Source: Actinoplanes sp. DH11
GTDB lineage: Bacteria > Actinomycetota > Actinomycetes > Mycobacteriales > Micromonosporaceae
DNA length: 64,000 bases
Reading direction: 5' to 3'
Assembly (NCBI RefSeq): GCF_020873875.1
Contig: NZ_JAHWGU010000017.1
Coordinates: forward strand, 124,001-188,000
Shown: positions 1-8,299 of the stretch, in pieces
Position numbering within the stretch: the stretch's first letter is position 1
Layout: each line of letters begins with the position of its first letter
The notes under the pieces: model-generated
What the model was told of the DNA's origin: nothing
Databases searched by the model: none
What the model saw: only the letters and a program-made list of their open reading frames with translations
Program-made: the position numbers and the translations under genes

Positions 1-515
1 CGATCCTCGGCATGCCCACCCGAAACTGCACCGAGCAGGGCGGCGTGCCCGGTCCGTGGGCGGCCCGGCTGCCGCACTTCCGGATGGAGTTCACCCCGAG
101 CAGCGGCGAGGAGCTCCAGTCGGACTGGCACGTGCCGCGGGAGTACGCCCTCGACGCGATCGAGGCGGTGAACGATCTGCGGGAACGCGTCGCGGCAGTG
201 CTCCAGGTGTGCGAGATCCGCACGGTTGCCGCCGACGAGTTGTGGCTCAGCCCGAACTACCGGAGGGACAGCCTCGCGCTGCACTTCACCTGGATCGCCG
301 ACACCGATGCGGTACTGCCGGTCGTGGCCGACCTGGAGAAGGCTCTGGCTCCGATGGCGGCTCGCCCGCACTGGGGCAAGATTTTCACGACGGCTCCCGA
401 TGAGCTGCGGTCCTTGTACCCGCGCTTCGCCGATTTCGCCGGGCTCGCCCACCGTTTCGACCCGACCGGCAAGTTCCGCAACCCCTGGCTGGACAACCTG
501 CTCGGGACGGACTGA
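1..515 (+). CDS. C-terminal part of an alditol/xylitol-oxidase-like FAD enzyme (5' end outside window)
   Basis: The reading frame is open to the left edge and ends with TGA at 513-515, so only about the last 170 residues are present. The end of the protein reads HWGKIF, then LYPRF, then FDPTGKFRNPWLDNLLG, the typical C-terminus of the D-arabinono-1,4-lactone oxidase/alditol oxidase (AldO, xylitol oxidase) family. These are cytosolic FAD enzymes that oxidise the C1 alcohol of sugar alcohols and release hydrogen peroxide. The FAD-binding half with the flavin-linking histidine would lie outside the window. The first internal ATG at 12 is not a credible start because the conserved domain continues upstream of it. 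Substrate cannot be told from this fragment; L-gulonolactone oxidase-like members are the main alternative. Confidence 0.8.
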   Translation, partial: ILGMPTRNCTEQGGVPGPWAARLPHFRMEFTPSSGEELQSDWHVPREYALDAIEAVNDLRERVAAVLQVCEIRTVAADELWLSPNYRRDSLALHFTWIADTDAVLPVVADLEKALAPMAARPHWGKIFTTAPDELRSLYPRFADFAGLAHRFDPTGKFRNPWLDNLLGTD

Positions 516-548
516 CCACCGGCCCGGCCGGTCCGGTCACACCGGGTC

Positions 549-1010
549 TCAGCAGCCGCAGGCCGCGCCGGCCGGGGTGGTGAGCTCGTCGGCCGGGCGG
601 GCCCGGACGCCGTGCTCGTCGCGGACCGGGAAGCCCTCCCGGACCCAGTACTCGTAACCGCCGATCATCTCCTTGACCGGATAGCCCAGCCGGGCGAACT
701 CCAGCGCGGCCTTCGTGGCGCCGTTGCAGCCCGGTCCCCAGCAGTACGTGACGACGCGGCTGCCCGCCGGTACCACGTCGGCGGCCCCGGCCGCGATCCG
801 CGCGGTCGGCAGGTGCACGGCGTGCGGCAGGTGGCCCTGGCGCCACGCCTCGTCACCCCGGGAGTCGATGACGATGACGCCGGGCGTGCCCGCCTCCAGG
901 TCGGCGTGCACGTCACTCACGTCGGTTTCGAAGCGCAGCCGGGCGGCGAAGTGGGCGACGGCCGCGATGTTCTCACCGGCCGCGATGTTCTCACTTGTCA
1001 TGCCGATCAT
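549..1010 (-). CDS. Rhodanese-like domain protein
   Basis: About 153 residues, a single rhodanese domain. The active-site loop CWGPGCNGATKAAL contains the expected cysteine, followed by the family pattern LGYPVKEMIGGYEYW. Such proteins carry sulfur as a cysteine persulfide in the cytosol. Two starts are possible, ATG at 1010 or ATG at 1001; neither has a strong ribosome binding site. The gene diverges from the GlxA-type regulator at 1074 with about 60 bases between them, a pairing often seen in actinobacteria, so the regulator probably controls this gene. A long frame continues upstream of 1010 but lies antisense to the regulator and is not coding. Confidence 0.85.
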   Translation of the reverse strand: MIGMTSENIAAGENIAAVAHFAARLRFETDVSDVHADLEAGTPGVIVIDSRGDEAWRQGHLPHAVHLPTARIAAGAADVVPAGSRVVTYCWGPGCNGATKAALEFARLGYPVKEMIGGYEYWVREGFPVRDEHGVRARPADELTTPAGAACGC

Positions 1011-1073
1011 CGTGCCGTCGCCCGGCCGCCGGCCCCCAGTGGCGGAAACGACGACGGCCGCTAAGATTCCGCC

Positions 1074-2066
1074 ATGCTTCAGGCCGGCCGCCGCGGCCCG
1101 TCCGTGTCGGTGCTCGCCTTCGAGGGCATGTCGGTCTTCGAGGTCGGCATCGTCACCGAGGTCTTCGGGCTGCCGCGTCCCGAATTCGACTTCCCGTGGT
1201 ACGAGCTGACCGTCTGCTCCGAGACACCGGGACCGGTCCGCGTCGTGGGCGGCGCCACCCTGCACACCGGTCACGGCCTGGACGCGTTCGCGGCCGCCGA
1301 CACCGTGATCGTCCCCGGCGTCCCGGACGTGCGCGCCACGCCCTCCGCCGCGCTGGTGGCCGCCCTGCGCGCCGCGCACACCCGGGGCGCCCGCATCCTA
1401 TCCATCTGCTCCGGCGCGTTCGCCCTGGCCGGAGCGGGTCTGCTGGACGGCCGCCGGGCCACCACCCACTGGCGGTACGCGGACCTGTTGCGCACCCGCC
1501 ACCCCGGCATCCGGGTGGACGCCGACGTGCTCTACATCGACGACGGCCAGGTGCTCACCAGTGCCGGCAGTGCGGCCGGCCTGGACCTGTGCCTGCACGT
1601 CATCCGGCTCGACCACGGGCCGACCGTGGCGAACATGGTGGCCCGCCGCCTCGTCGTGCAGCCGCACCGGGACGGCGGGCAGGCGCAGTTCGTGGAGTCG
1701 CCCGTCCCGCCCGGCCCGGACGACGACCGGGTGGCGCGCAGCATGGAGTGGGCGCTGACGAACCTGGCCCACCCGATCACCGTCGACGTCCTGGCGCACC
1801 GGGCGCACATGTCCCCGCGGACCTACCTGCGGCACTTCGCCCGGGCCACCGGCACCACGCCGATCCGCTGGCTGATCACCCAGCGGGTGCACGCCGCCTT
1901 GCCGCTGCTCGAATCCGGCACGGCGCCGATCGAGGAGGTGGCCACGGCGGTCGGCTTCGAGACGGCCGTGACGTTCCGGCACCACTTCACCCGGACGATG
2001 CGGACGTCACCGTCGGCCTACCGGCGGGCGTTCGCCCGCCCGCCCGAAGCCGGCACGCGGCGGTGA
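1074..2066 (+). CDS. GlxA-family transcriptional regulator (DJ-1/PfpI-like domain + AraC HTH)
   Basis: 330 residues. Residues 10-190 form a class I glutamine-amidotransferase/DJ-1-like domain with the nucleophile-elbow sequence ICSGAF near residue 110. Residues 225-325 form an AraC-type double helix-turn-helix with MSPRTYLRHF and the second-helix signature VATAVGFETAVTFRHHF. This is the usual GlxA/FtrA layout, in which the N-terminal domain senses a small ligand and the C-terminal domain binds DNA. The start is ATG at 1074, about 60 bases from the divergent rhodanese gene, which is the likely target. The ligand is unknown. Confidence 0.9.
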   Translation: MLQAGRRGPSVSVLAFEGMSVFEVGIVTEVFGLPRPEFDFPWYELTVCSETPGPVRVVGGATLHTGHGLDAFAAADTVIVPGVPDVRATPSAALVAALRAAHTRGARILSICSGAFALAGAGLLDGRRATTHWRYADLLRTRHPGIRVDADVLYIDDGQVLTSAGSAAGLDLCLHVIRLDHGPTVANMVARRLVVQPHRDGGQAQFVESPVPPGPDDDRVARSMEWALTNLAHPITVDVLAHRAHMSPRTYLRHFARATGTTPIRWLITQRVHAALPLLESGTAPIEEVATAVGFETAVTFRHHFTRTMRTSPSAYRRAFARPPEAGTRR

Positions 2067-2146
2067 AGACCGCTCTCACCCCGTGCAGCCGGCGCGCGGC
2101 CGGATCGTTTGCACCCGTGCCGCCGGTGCGGCCGTAAGGACCGCTC

Positions 2147-4219
2147 TCACCCGGGCAGCCGGACCACGACCGCACCGCCGTCCCGGACCGTCACCGACCT
2201 GTCCAGCTCCCGGCCGGTCACCGCGTCCGAAGCGGTGCCGGGCAGGGGCACCACGACTGCGGCCGGCCCGTGGTTGAACAGGAACAGCAGCGGCCCCCGG
2301 CGGACCGCCTCCACACCGTCCGGCCGGCCGTCGAGCACCGGCGCCACCCCGGCCTCGGCCGCCACCCGGGTCAGCAGGTCGCGCAGGGCGTCGCCGGTGA
2401 GGGCGGTCGAGACGTACCACGCGGATCCGGCGCCGTGACGGTTCCGGGTGATGGCCGGGGCGCCCGCCAGGATTCCTGATCCATATCGGACGACGGTCTC
2501 GGCACCCGCGGTTTCCACGCGCTCCGCCCAGCCGCTCGCCAGGTACCCGCCGGAGAGCGCGATCGGCACGTCCGGCGGCTGCGGGTGCCATTCGACCACC
2601 CGGACACCGAGAAGGTCGCGCAGGGCGCCCGGGTAGCCGCCGAGCCGGATCCGGGTGTCCGGCTCGGCGATCCCGCTCAGATAGCTCACCACCAGGTGCC
2701 CGCCGGCCGCCACGAAGTCACGGAAGACTGCCGCGGCGGCGTCGTCCAGCAGATAGAGATGCGGCACGACAACCAGCCGGTACCGGCTGAGATCGCCGCC
2801 TGCGCGACTGACGGGAAGATCTGCGGGAAGGCCGGAGGAGTGGTCGGCGGGACGGCCGGCTGGGCGGTCGGCGGGATGGCCGGCGTCGGAGAGACTCGCG
2901 GCGCGGAGATCGGCGCCGGGGAAGACGAAGTCGGTCTGCAAGCCCGCCCGGAACAGCGTCCGATGCACCTGCCGGACGGCGGCCAGGTAATCGATGTCGG
3001 CCGACGGCAGCCCGGCGCCCTGCAGCGCCCACCACGACGGCGCGTCCCAGGTGATCGCGATTCGCGCGTCCGGCGGGTCGAGGGCGGCGACCTCCGGTCC
3101 GAGCGCCCGCAGGGTCCGGCCCAGGCCGACCGCCTCGCGGAAGACCGGGCTGTCCGGCCCGGCGTGCGGCACCAGCGCGGAGTGGAAGAGTTCCGCACCG
3201 CCGCGCGGCTGCCGCCACTGGAAGTAGAGGGCGCCGCGCGACCCCCGGGCCACGTAGGCGAGGCTGTGCCGGGTGAGCCGGCCCGGTTCCTTGGCGTGCA
3301 TCCGGCCGCGCGTGTAGATCAGGTTGGGCGCGGTCTCCATCAGCAGCCACGATCCGCCGCCCCAGCCACGGGCCAGGTCGGCGGCGAACGCGGTCTCCTC
3401 CTCGGCGCCGCCGTCCGCCGTGTCCGGGTAGTGGTCGACGGCAACGACGTCCACTTCGGACGCCCAACGGGCGTGGTCGACGCTCACCCAGCCACCCTGC
3501 ACGAAGTTTGTGGTGATCGGCACGTCCGGGTTGAACCCGCGGAGCCTGTCGCGCTGCTCGCGGTAGGCGCCGAGCAGTTCGTCGGAGAGGAATCGGCGGA
3601 AGTCGAGCACCTGTGCCGGGTTCGGCAGGTACTGGGTGGCCCGCGGCGGCATGATCTGCGCCCAGTCCGAGTAGCGCTGGCTCCAGAACGCCGTGGTCCA
3701 CGACTCGTTGAGCGCGTCCAGGTCGCCGTGCCGCTCGCGCAGCCAGGCCCGGAAGGCGGCCGCGGTCCGGTCGCAACGGCAGTCGGTGCCGTACTCGTTG
3801 TGCACGTGCCACATCGCCAGCGCCGGGTGCCGGGCGTAGCGGCGGCCCAGTTCCCCGGCGATCCGGCGGGCGGCCGCGCGGTAGGCCGGAGCGGACACGC
3901 AGTAGGTGTCGCGGCTGCCGTGGGTGAGCCGCACCCCGTCGGCGGTGACCGGCAGTGCCTCCGGGTGGGCGAGCGTGAACCACGGTGGCGGCGAGGCGGT
4001 CGGGGTGGCCAGGGCGACCCGGATGCCGCCGTCGTGCAGCCGGTCCAGGACCCGGTCGAGCCACGCGAAGTCGTACTCGCCCTCGGCCGGCTCCAGGTGT
4101 GACCAGGCGAAGACTCCGACGGTCACCAGGTTCACCCCGGCCCGGCGCATCAGCGCGACATCCTCGGCGTGCACCTCTTCCGGCCACTGCTCAGGGTTGT
4201 AGTCACCGCCGAAAAACAC
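2147..4219 (-). CDS. GH42 beta-galactosidase
   Basis: 690 residues, the normal size for intracellular GH42 enzymes that remove terminal beta-linked galactose. The N-terminus GGDYNPEQWP is the family hallmark. The acid/base glutamate is E142 in HVHNEYG and the nucleophile is E295 in METAPN. There is no signal peptide, so it should act on oligosaccharides already imported. A Pro/Ala/Asp-rich insert at about residues 445-475 separates the catalytic barrel from the trimerisation domain and looks like a repeat-expanded linker. The gene diverges from the GH95 fucosidase over only 47 bases that contain an operator-like sequence. GH42 members can also cleave alpha-L-arabinopyranosides, so the exact substrate is inferred. 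Confidence 0.93.
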   Translation of the reverse strand: MFFGGDYNPEQWPEEVHAEDVALMRRAGVNLVTVGVFAWSHLEPAEGEYDFAWLDRVLDRLHDGGIRVALATPTASPPPWFTLAHPEALPVTADGVRLTHGSRDTYCVSAPAYRAAARRIAGELGRRYARHPALAMWHVHNEYGTDCRCDRTAAAFRAWLRERHGDLDALNESWTTAFWSQRYSDWAQIMPPRATQYLPNPAQVLDFRRFLSDELLGAYREQRDRLRGFNPDVPITTNFVQGGWVSVDHARWASEVDVVAVDHYPDTADGGAEEETAFAADLARGWGGGSWLLMETAPNLIYTRGRMHAKEPGRLTRHSLAYVARGSRGALYFQWRQPRGGAELFHSALVPHAGPDSPVFREAVGLGRTLRALGPEVAALDPPDARIAITWDAPSWWALQGAGLPSADIDYLAAVRQVHRTLFRAGLQTDFVFPGADLRAASLSDAGHPADRPAGRPADHSSGLPADLPVSRAGGDLSRYRLVVVPHLYLLDDAAAAVFRDFVAAGGHLVVSYLSGIAEPDTRIRLGGYPGALRDLLGVRVVEWHPQPPDVPIALSGGYLASGWAERVETAGAETVVRYGSGILAGAPAITRNRHGAGSAWYVSTALTGDALRDLLTRVAAEAGVAPVLDGRPDGVEAVRRGPLLFLFNHGPAAVVVPLPGTASDAVTGRELDRSVTVRDGGAVVVRLPG

Positions 4220-4233
4220 CGGACACCACCTTG

Positions 4234-4260
4234 ACTTTAGTTTGTACTCTAAACAAAGTA
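4234..4260. promoter_or_regulatory. Operator-like site in the GH42/GH95 divergent promoter
   Basis: An AT-rich island stands out in very GC-rich surroundings. It contains CTTTAGTTTG at 4235-4244 and TCTAAACAAAGTA at 4248-4260, an imperfect inverted repeat (GTTT and AAAC arms flanked by CTTT and AAAG). Nearly the same two half-sites recur at 9978-10007 in front of the ABC transporter and the ROK regulator: 9 of 10 and 12 of 13 bases match. The spacing between the halves differs (3 versus 7 bases). It probably binds the ROK regulator encoded at 10122; this is inference. Confidence 0.6.
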
Positions 4261-4266
4261 GGTGGC

Positions 4267-6393
4267 GTGCCGAGCCACGTCAATCCGTCGTTCCAGGACT
4301 CGCGTAGCACCGCCTCCTGGGAACACGCGCTGATCACCGGGAACGGGCGGCAGGGTGCGCTCTGCTACGGCTCACCCGGCGGGCTGCGCTTCACCCTGGC
4401 ACACGAGGACCTCTTCCAGCCGGTCACCGAACCGCTGCCGCCACCGGCCACCGCCGCCGTGCTGCCGCGGCTGCGCGAGCTGATCGTTGCCGGACACTTC
4501 GACGAGGCGGCACGGACGGTCTGCGACCTCGCGGCAGAGGAGCATCCGGGGTACGCGCAGACGCGCTGGCAGGACCCGCTGATCCCGGCGTGCACCCTGA
4601 CCCTCACGCCCGGCCGGCCGGGACCCGGATACACCCGCGGCACCGACTTCACCACCGGCGTCGTCCGGCAGCAGTGGGCCGGCGGGCGCTGCGACGCCTT
4701 CGTGTCCCGGGCCGACGACGTCGTGGTCGTCCGCCTCGACGACTGCGGGGCGACGGTGGACCTGGCCCTTGCCGACGGCGAACCGGAACGGCCGATCGAC
4801 GCCACCGTCACCCGGCTCGGCGACGACCTCGTGCTCACCGGCAGGTTCACCGGCGCCGGATGGCCGGGAGCGCCGGCCGGTTGGACCGTGGCGGTGCGGG
4901 TCACCCGTACAGCTGAGGAGCTTTTGATCGTCGCACGCACCGCACCTGGCCTGCGTGAACCCGCCGAGGCCCGGGCCGCGCTGCCGTCCGGCGACTTCGA
5001 CGACCTGCTCCGGGCGCACGCGCCGATCCACGGCGGCCTGTTCGGCCGGGTCCGGCTCGACCTGGGCGGCGACGTCGCGGAACGGCTCTTCGACGCCGGC
5101 CGTTACGCGATCATCAGCAGCACCGGGCGGCGGCCGCCCACCCTGCAGGGCGTGTGGAGCGGCACCTATTCGCCGCCGTGGCGCAGCGGCTGGACCATCG
5201 ACGGCAACCTTCAGGCGGCGCTGCTCGCGGTGCACACGACCGGCACGCCGGCCCTGATGGTGCCGCTCTTCGACCTGATCGACACGCTGATGGACGACTT
5301 CCGGGAGAACGCCCGCCGCCTCTACGGCGCCGGCGGCATCCTGGCGCCGGCGCATCTGGGCACGCACGGGCGGCAGAACCACTTCGGGCCGGTCTGGTGC
5401 CTGACGTTCTGGACGGCCGGGGCCGGCTGGCTCGGGCGGCTCTACCTGGAGCACTGGCAGTTCACCGGGTCGCGCGAGTTCCTGACGTCGCGGGCGTTGC
5501 CGTTCCTGCGCTCGGTGGCCGACTTCTACCTGGACTTCTGCACCACCGGTTCGTCGTCGCCACTGTTCAACCCGTCGTACTCGCCGGAGAACGCACCCGC
5601 CGGCACCGGCGCACAGGCCTGCTCCGACGCCACGATGGACAGGCAGGTGGCCGCCGACGTGCTGCGCGCCCTGCTGACTCTGGACGCCGGGCACCCGGAC
5701 GCCCCGCGCTGGCGCACCCTGCTCGAGGCACTCCCGCCCTACCGCGTCACGGCCGGCGGCGTCCTCGCCGAATGGATCGACCCGCGGCTCGACGACAACC
5801 ACGCCCACCGGCACTGCAGTCACCTCTACCCGTTCTGGTACGCCGGCGATCCCGCCGTCGCCGACGACCCGGTGCTGCACGCCGCCGCGGTCCGGGCGGT
5901 GCGGGAACGCCTGCGGTGGTGGCTGAGCGAGGAGTCCGACGAGATGGGGTACGGCCTGGCGCTGCTCGGCACGGCCGCCGCGCACCTCGGCCTCGCCGCC
6001 GAGGCACATGCGGCCCTGACCCGCGTCGCCGGCGCGTACTGGCGTCCCAGCCTGGTGCCGACCCACAACCGCGATCACCTGTTCAACGTGGACCTCGCCG
6101 GTGGCCTGCCCGCCCTGGTCGTCGCCATGCTGCTCCGCAGCCGTGACGTGGGCCCCGACGGCGTGGCGCGGATCGACGTCCTGCCGGCGCTGCCCGGGGC
6201 CTGGCCCACCGGCAGCGCACACGGCCTGGTCGCGCGGGGCCCGGTGACGGTGGACGTCAGCTGGTCACCGGACACGGTCACGGTGACGCTGCGCTCCACC
6301 ACGCACCGGGAGGTGGAACTGGGCCTCCCGGCCGGCCAGGAGAGGCTCACCCTGCGGCCCGGCCTCCCGCACGCGCTCACGCGTAGCCGATGA
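4267..6393 (+). CDS. GH95 alpha-L-fucosidase-type glycoside hydrolase
   Basis: 708 residues from the GTG at 4267. That start lies directly after the operator and is preceded by an AGTAGG-like ribosome binding site; upstream codons in the same frame overlap the divergent gene and are unlikely to be translated. GH95 hallmarks are present: WTIDGNLQAALLAV, NPSYSPEN near the middle, and DDNHAHRHCSHLYPFW followed by EMGYGLALLG. Family members invert alpha-1,2-L-fucosyl or alpha-L-galactosyl bonds at chain ends, including the fucose on xyloglucan side chains. There is no signal peptide, so it is cytosolic. It is somewhat shorter than the usual 750-800 residues, with a lean N-terminal beta domain. 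Confidence 0.9.
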   Translation: MPSHVNPSFQDSRSTASWEHALITGNGRQGALCYGSPGGLRFTLAHEDLFQPVTEPLPPPATAAVLPRLRELIVAGHFDEAARTVCDLAAEEHPGYAQTRWQDPLIPACTLTLTPGRPGPGYTRGTDFTTGVVRQQWAGGRCDAFVSRADDVVVVRLDDCGATVDLALADGEPERPIDATVTRLGDDLVLTGRFTGAGWPGAPAGWTVAVRVTRTAEELLIVARTAPGLREPAEARAALPSGDFDDLLRAHAPIHGGLFGRVRLDLGGDVAERLFDAGRYAIISSTGRRPPTLQGVWSGTYSPPWRSGWTIDGNLQAALLAVHTTGTPALMVPLFDLIDTLMDDFRENARRLYGAGGILAPAHLGTHGRQNHFGPVWCLTFWTAGAGWLGRLYLEHWQFTGSREFLTSRALPFLRSVADFYLDFCTTGSSSPLFNPSYSPENAPAGTGAQACSDATMDRQVAADVLRALLTLDAGHPDAPRWRTLLEALPPYRVTAGGVLAEWIDPRLDDNHAHRHCSHLYPFWYAGDPAVADDPVLHAAAVRAVRERLRWWLSEESDEMGYGLALLGTAAAHLGLAAEAHAALTRVAGAYWRPSLVPTHNRDHLFNVDLAGGLPALVVAMLLRSRDVGPDGVARIDVLPALPGAWPTGSAHGLVARGPVTVDVSWSPDTVTVTLRSTTHREVELGLPAGQERLTLRPGLPHALTRSR

Positions 6394-6413
6394 ACTGACG
6401 CGTGGCCGATGGA

Positions 6414-7316
6414 TCAGCCCTTGACCGCGCCGATGATCACGCCCTTCGTGAAGTGCCGCTGGACGAACGGATAGATCAGCAACGCCGGGACGACGGTGAT
6501 CACCACGACCGCCATCTTGATCGCCAGGGTCGGCGGGGTGGCCGCGCCGAGACCCGGGATGTAGACGGCGGCACCCGAGGACGTCGGGGACTGCCCGGCC
6601 AGGATGAACTGCTGCAGGACCCGCTGCACCGGCTGCAGGTCGTTGCGGTCGATGTAGAGGACCGCGTTGAAGAAGGCGTTCCAGTAGCCGACCGCGTAGA
6701 ACAGGCCCACCACCGCCGTGACCGCTTTCGACAGCGGCAGCACGATGCGGGTCAGGATCCGGAACTCGCCGGCACCGTCGATCCGGGCACTGTCCAGAAG
6801 TTCGCCGGGGATGCTCATGAAGAAGGAGCGGAGCACCACCAGGTTGAACGCGCTCACCGCGGTCGGCAGGATCAGCGCGAGCAGGTTGTCCTTGAGGCCG
6901 AGGCCGGTGACGACCAGGTACGCCGGGATCATGCCCGGGTAGATCAGGAACGTCAGCAGGAAGTAGAAGAGGATCGGCCGGTGTGCGAGCGTCCCGGGAC
7001 GCGACAGGCCGTACGCCGCCAGCACCGTCACGGTCAGGCTCAGCACGGTGCCGGCGAGGGCCACCACCGTGCTGACCACTATCGCGTCGGTGATCTGGCC
7101 GCCCGAGAAGATCACGACATAGGCCGAGGGGTCGAACTCCCGGGGCAGGAAGACGTACCCGCCCACCGCGTTGATGGTCTTCTCCGAGGAGAGGCTCGTG
7201 ATCAGCACGACCCAGAGCGGTACCACCACCGCGGCCACCACGGCGGTCAGGACGGTGCCCTTGCCGAGCCGGCCGATCAGGGAGGGCTTCTCCTCCCACG
7301 CAGGTCTGACGCTCAT
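6414..7316 (-). CDS. Carbohydrate ABC transporter permease, LplC/YtcP type
   Basis: 300 residues with about six membrane segments. The cytoplasmic EAA loop, which docks the ATPase, is recognisable as DSARIDGAGEFRILTRIVLP near residue 200. The ATG at 7316 overlaps the stop of the upstream permease gene by four bases (ATGA), so translation is coupled. It is the last gene of the binding protein-permease-permease operon. No ATPase gene follows, which suggests use of a shared MsiK-type ATPase encoded elsewhere, as is common in actinobacteria. The gene converges on the GH95 gene with 20 bases between them. Confidence 0.92.
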   Translation of the reverse strand: MSVRPAWEEKPSLIGRLGKGTVLTAVVAAVVVPLWVVLITSLSSEKTINAVGGYVFLPREFDPSAYVVIFSGGQITDAIVVSTVVALAGTVLSLTVTVLAAYGLSRPGTLAHRPILFYFLLTFLIYPGMIPAYLVVTGLGLKDNLLALILPTAVSAFNLVVLRSFFMSIPGELLDSARIDGAGEFRILTRIVLPLSKAVTAVVGLFYAVGYWNAFFNAVLYIDRNDLQPVQRVLQQFILAGQSPTSSGAAVYIPGLGAATPPTLAIKMAVVVITVVPALLIYPFVQRHFTKGVIIGAVKG

Positions 7317-8299
7317 GATTTCGAGTAGATCCCTTGCTCGCCGAACCGATGTGCGATCTTGTTGGCGCCCACGATGAGCAGCAGGCCGACCACCGCCTTG
7401 AACAGGCCGGCCGCCGCGCCGACGCCCCATTGCTGCACGGCGATGCCCTGGTAGTAGACGTAGGTGTCGAGCACCTCGGCGGCGTCCCGGCCGACCGCCT
7501 CGCGTTGCAGCACGAACTGCTCGAAGCCGACGTTCAGCGCGTCACCCAGCCGCAGGATCAGCAACAGGATGATCACGGGGCGCAGTCCGGGGAGGGTGAT
7601 GTGCCAGAGCCGGCGCCAGCGGCCGGCACCGTCCGCCGCGGCCGCCTCGTACTGTCCCGGATCGATCGCCGCCAGCGCGGCCAGGAAGACGATCATGCCC
7701 CAGCCGGCGTCCTTCCAGATCGCCTGCGAGGTGATCAGGAAGATGAACGTGTCCGGGTTGGTCATGATGTCCAGCGCGGCGAGGCCGGCCTGACGCAGCG
7801 TCTGCGCGATCAGGCCGGCGCCGCCGAACATCATCTGGAAGAGGGAGACGACGAGCACCCAGCTGAAGAAGTGCGGCAGGTAGACGACGCTCTGCACCAG
7901 CGACCGCAGCCGCGGCGACATGATGCTGTTGAGCAGCAGCGCCAGGGCGATCGGGATCGGGAAATAGAAGACCAGCTGAAAGATCGTGATCGAGAGCGTG
8001 TTGCGTACGGCGTCCCAGAACGCGGGGTTTTCGAAGAGGTACTCGAAGTTCCCGAACCCGATCCACTCGCTGTAGAGGAACGCCTCGAACGGGTTGTCGC
8101 CGACGAACGGGTTGTAGTCCTGGAACGCGATGACGTTGCCGAGCGCCGGCACGTAGTGGAAGACCAGCAGCAACGCCATCGCCGGCAGGCACATGAGCAG
8201 GAGCGGCCAGTCCCGCCGCAGCCGTGCCGAGAACGACAGCTGCCGCGGGACCGGCGCCGCCTTCGCGGTCTTCCGGAAGATCGCTGGGAGGGCGCTCAT
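7313..8299 (-). CDS. Carbohydrate ABC transporter permease, LplB type
   Basis: 328 residues, about six transmembrane helices preceded by a short basic cytosolic tail. The EAA loop reads QYEAAAADGAGRWRRLWHIT, and the first periplasmic loop carries the AFQDYNPF stretch characteristic of the LplB/polysaccharide permease group. It overlaps the binding-protein gene upstream by four bases (8296-8299) and the second permease gene downstream by four bases, which fixes the start at ATG 8299 and shows an operon. It forms the membrane channel together with the product of the next gene. Confidence 0.93.
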   Translation of the reverse strand: MSALPAIFRKTAKAAPVPRQLSFSARLRRDWPLLLMCLPAMALLLVFHYVPALGNVIAFQDYNPFVGDNPFEAFLYSEWIGFGNFEYLFENPAFWDAVRNTLSITIFQLVFYFPIPIALALLLNSIMSPRLRSLVQSVVYLPHFFSWVLVVSLFQMMFGGAGLIAQTLRQAGLAALDIMTNPDTFIFLITSQAIWKDAGWGMIVFLAALAAIDPGQYEAAAADGAGRWRRLWHITLPGLRPVIILLLILRLGDALNVGFEQFVLQREAVGRDAAEVLDTYVYYQGIAVQQWGVGAAAGLFKAVVGLLLIVGANKIAHRFGEQGIYSKS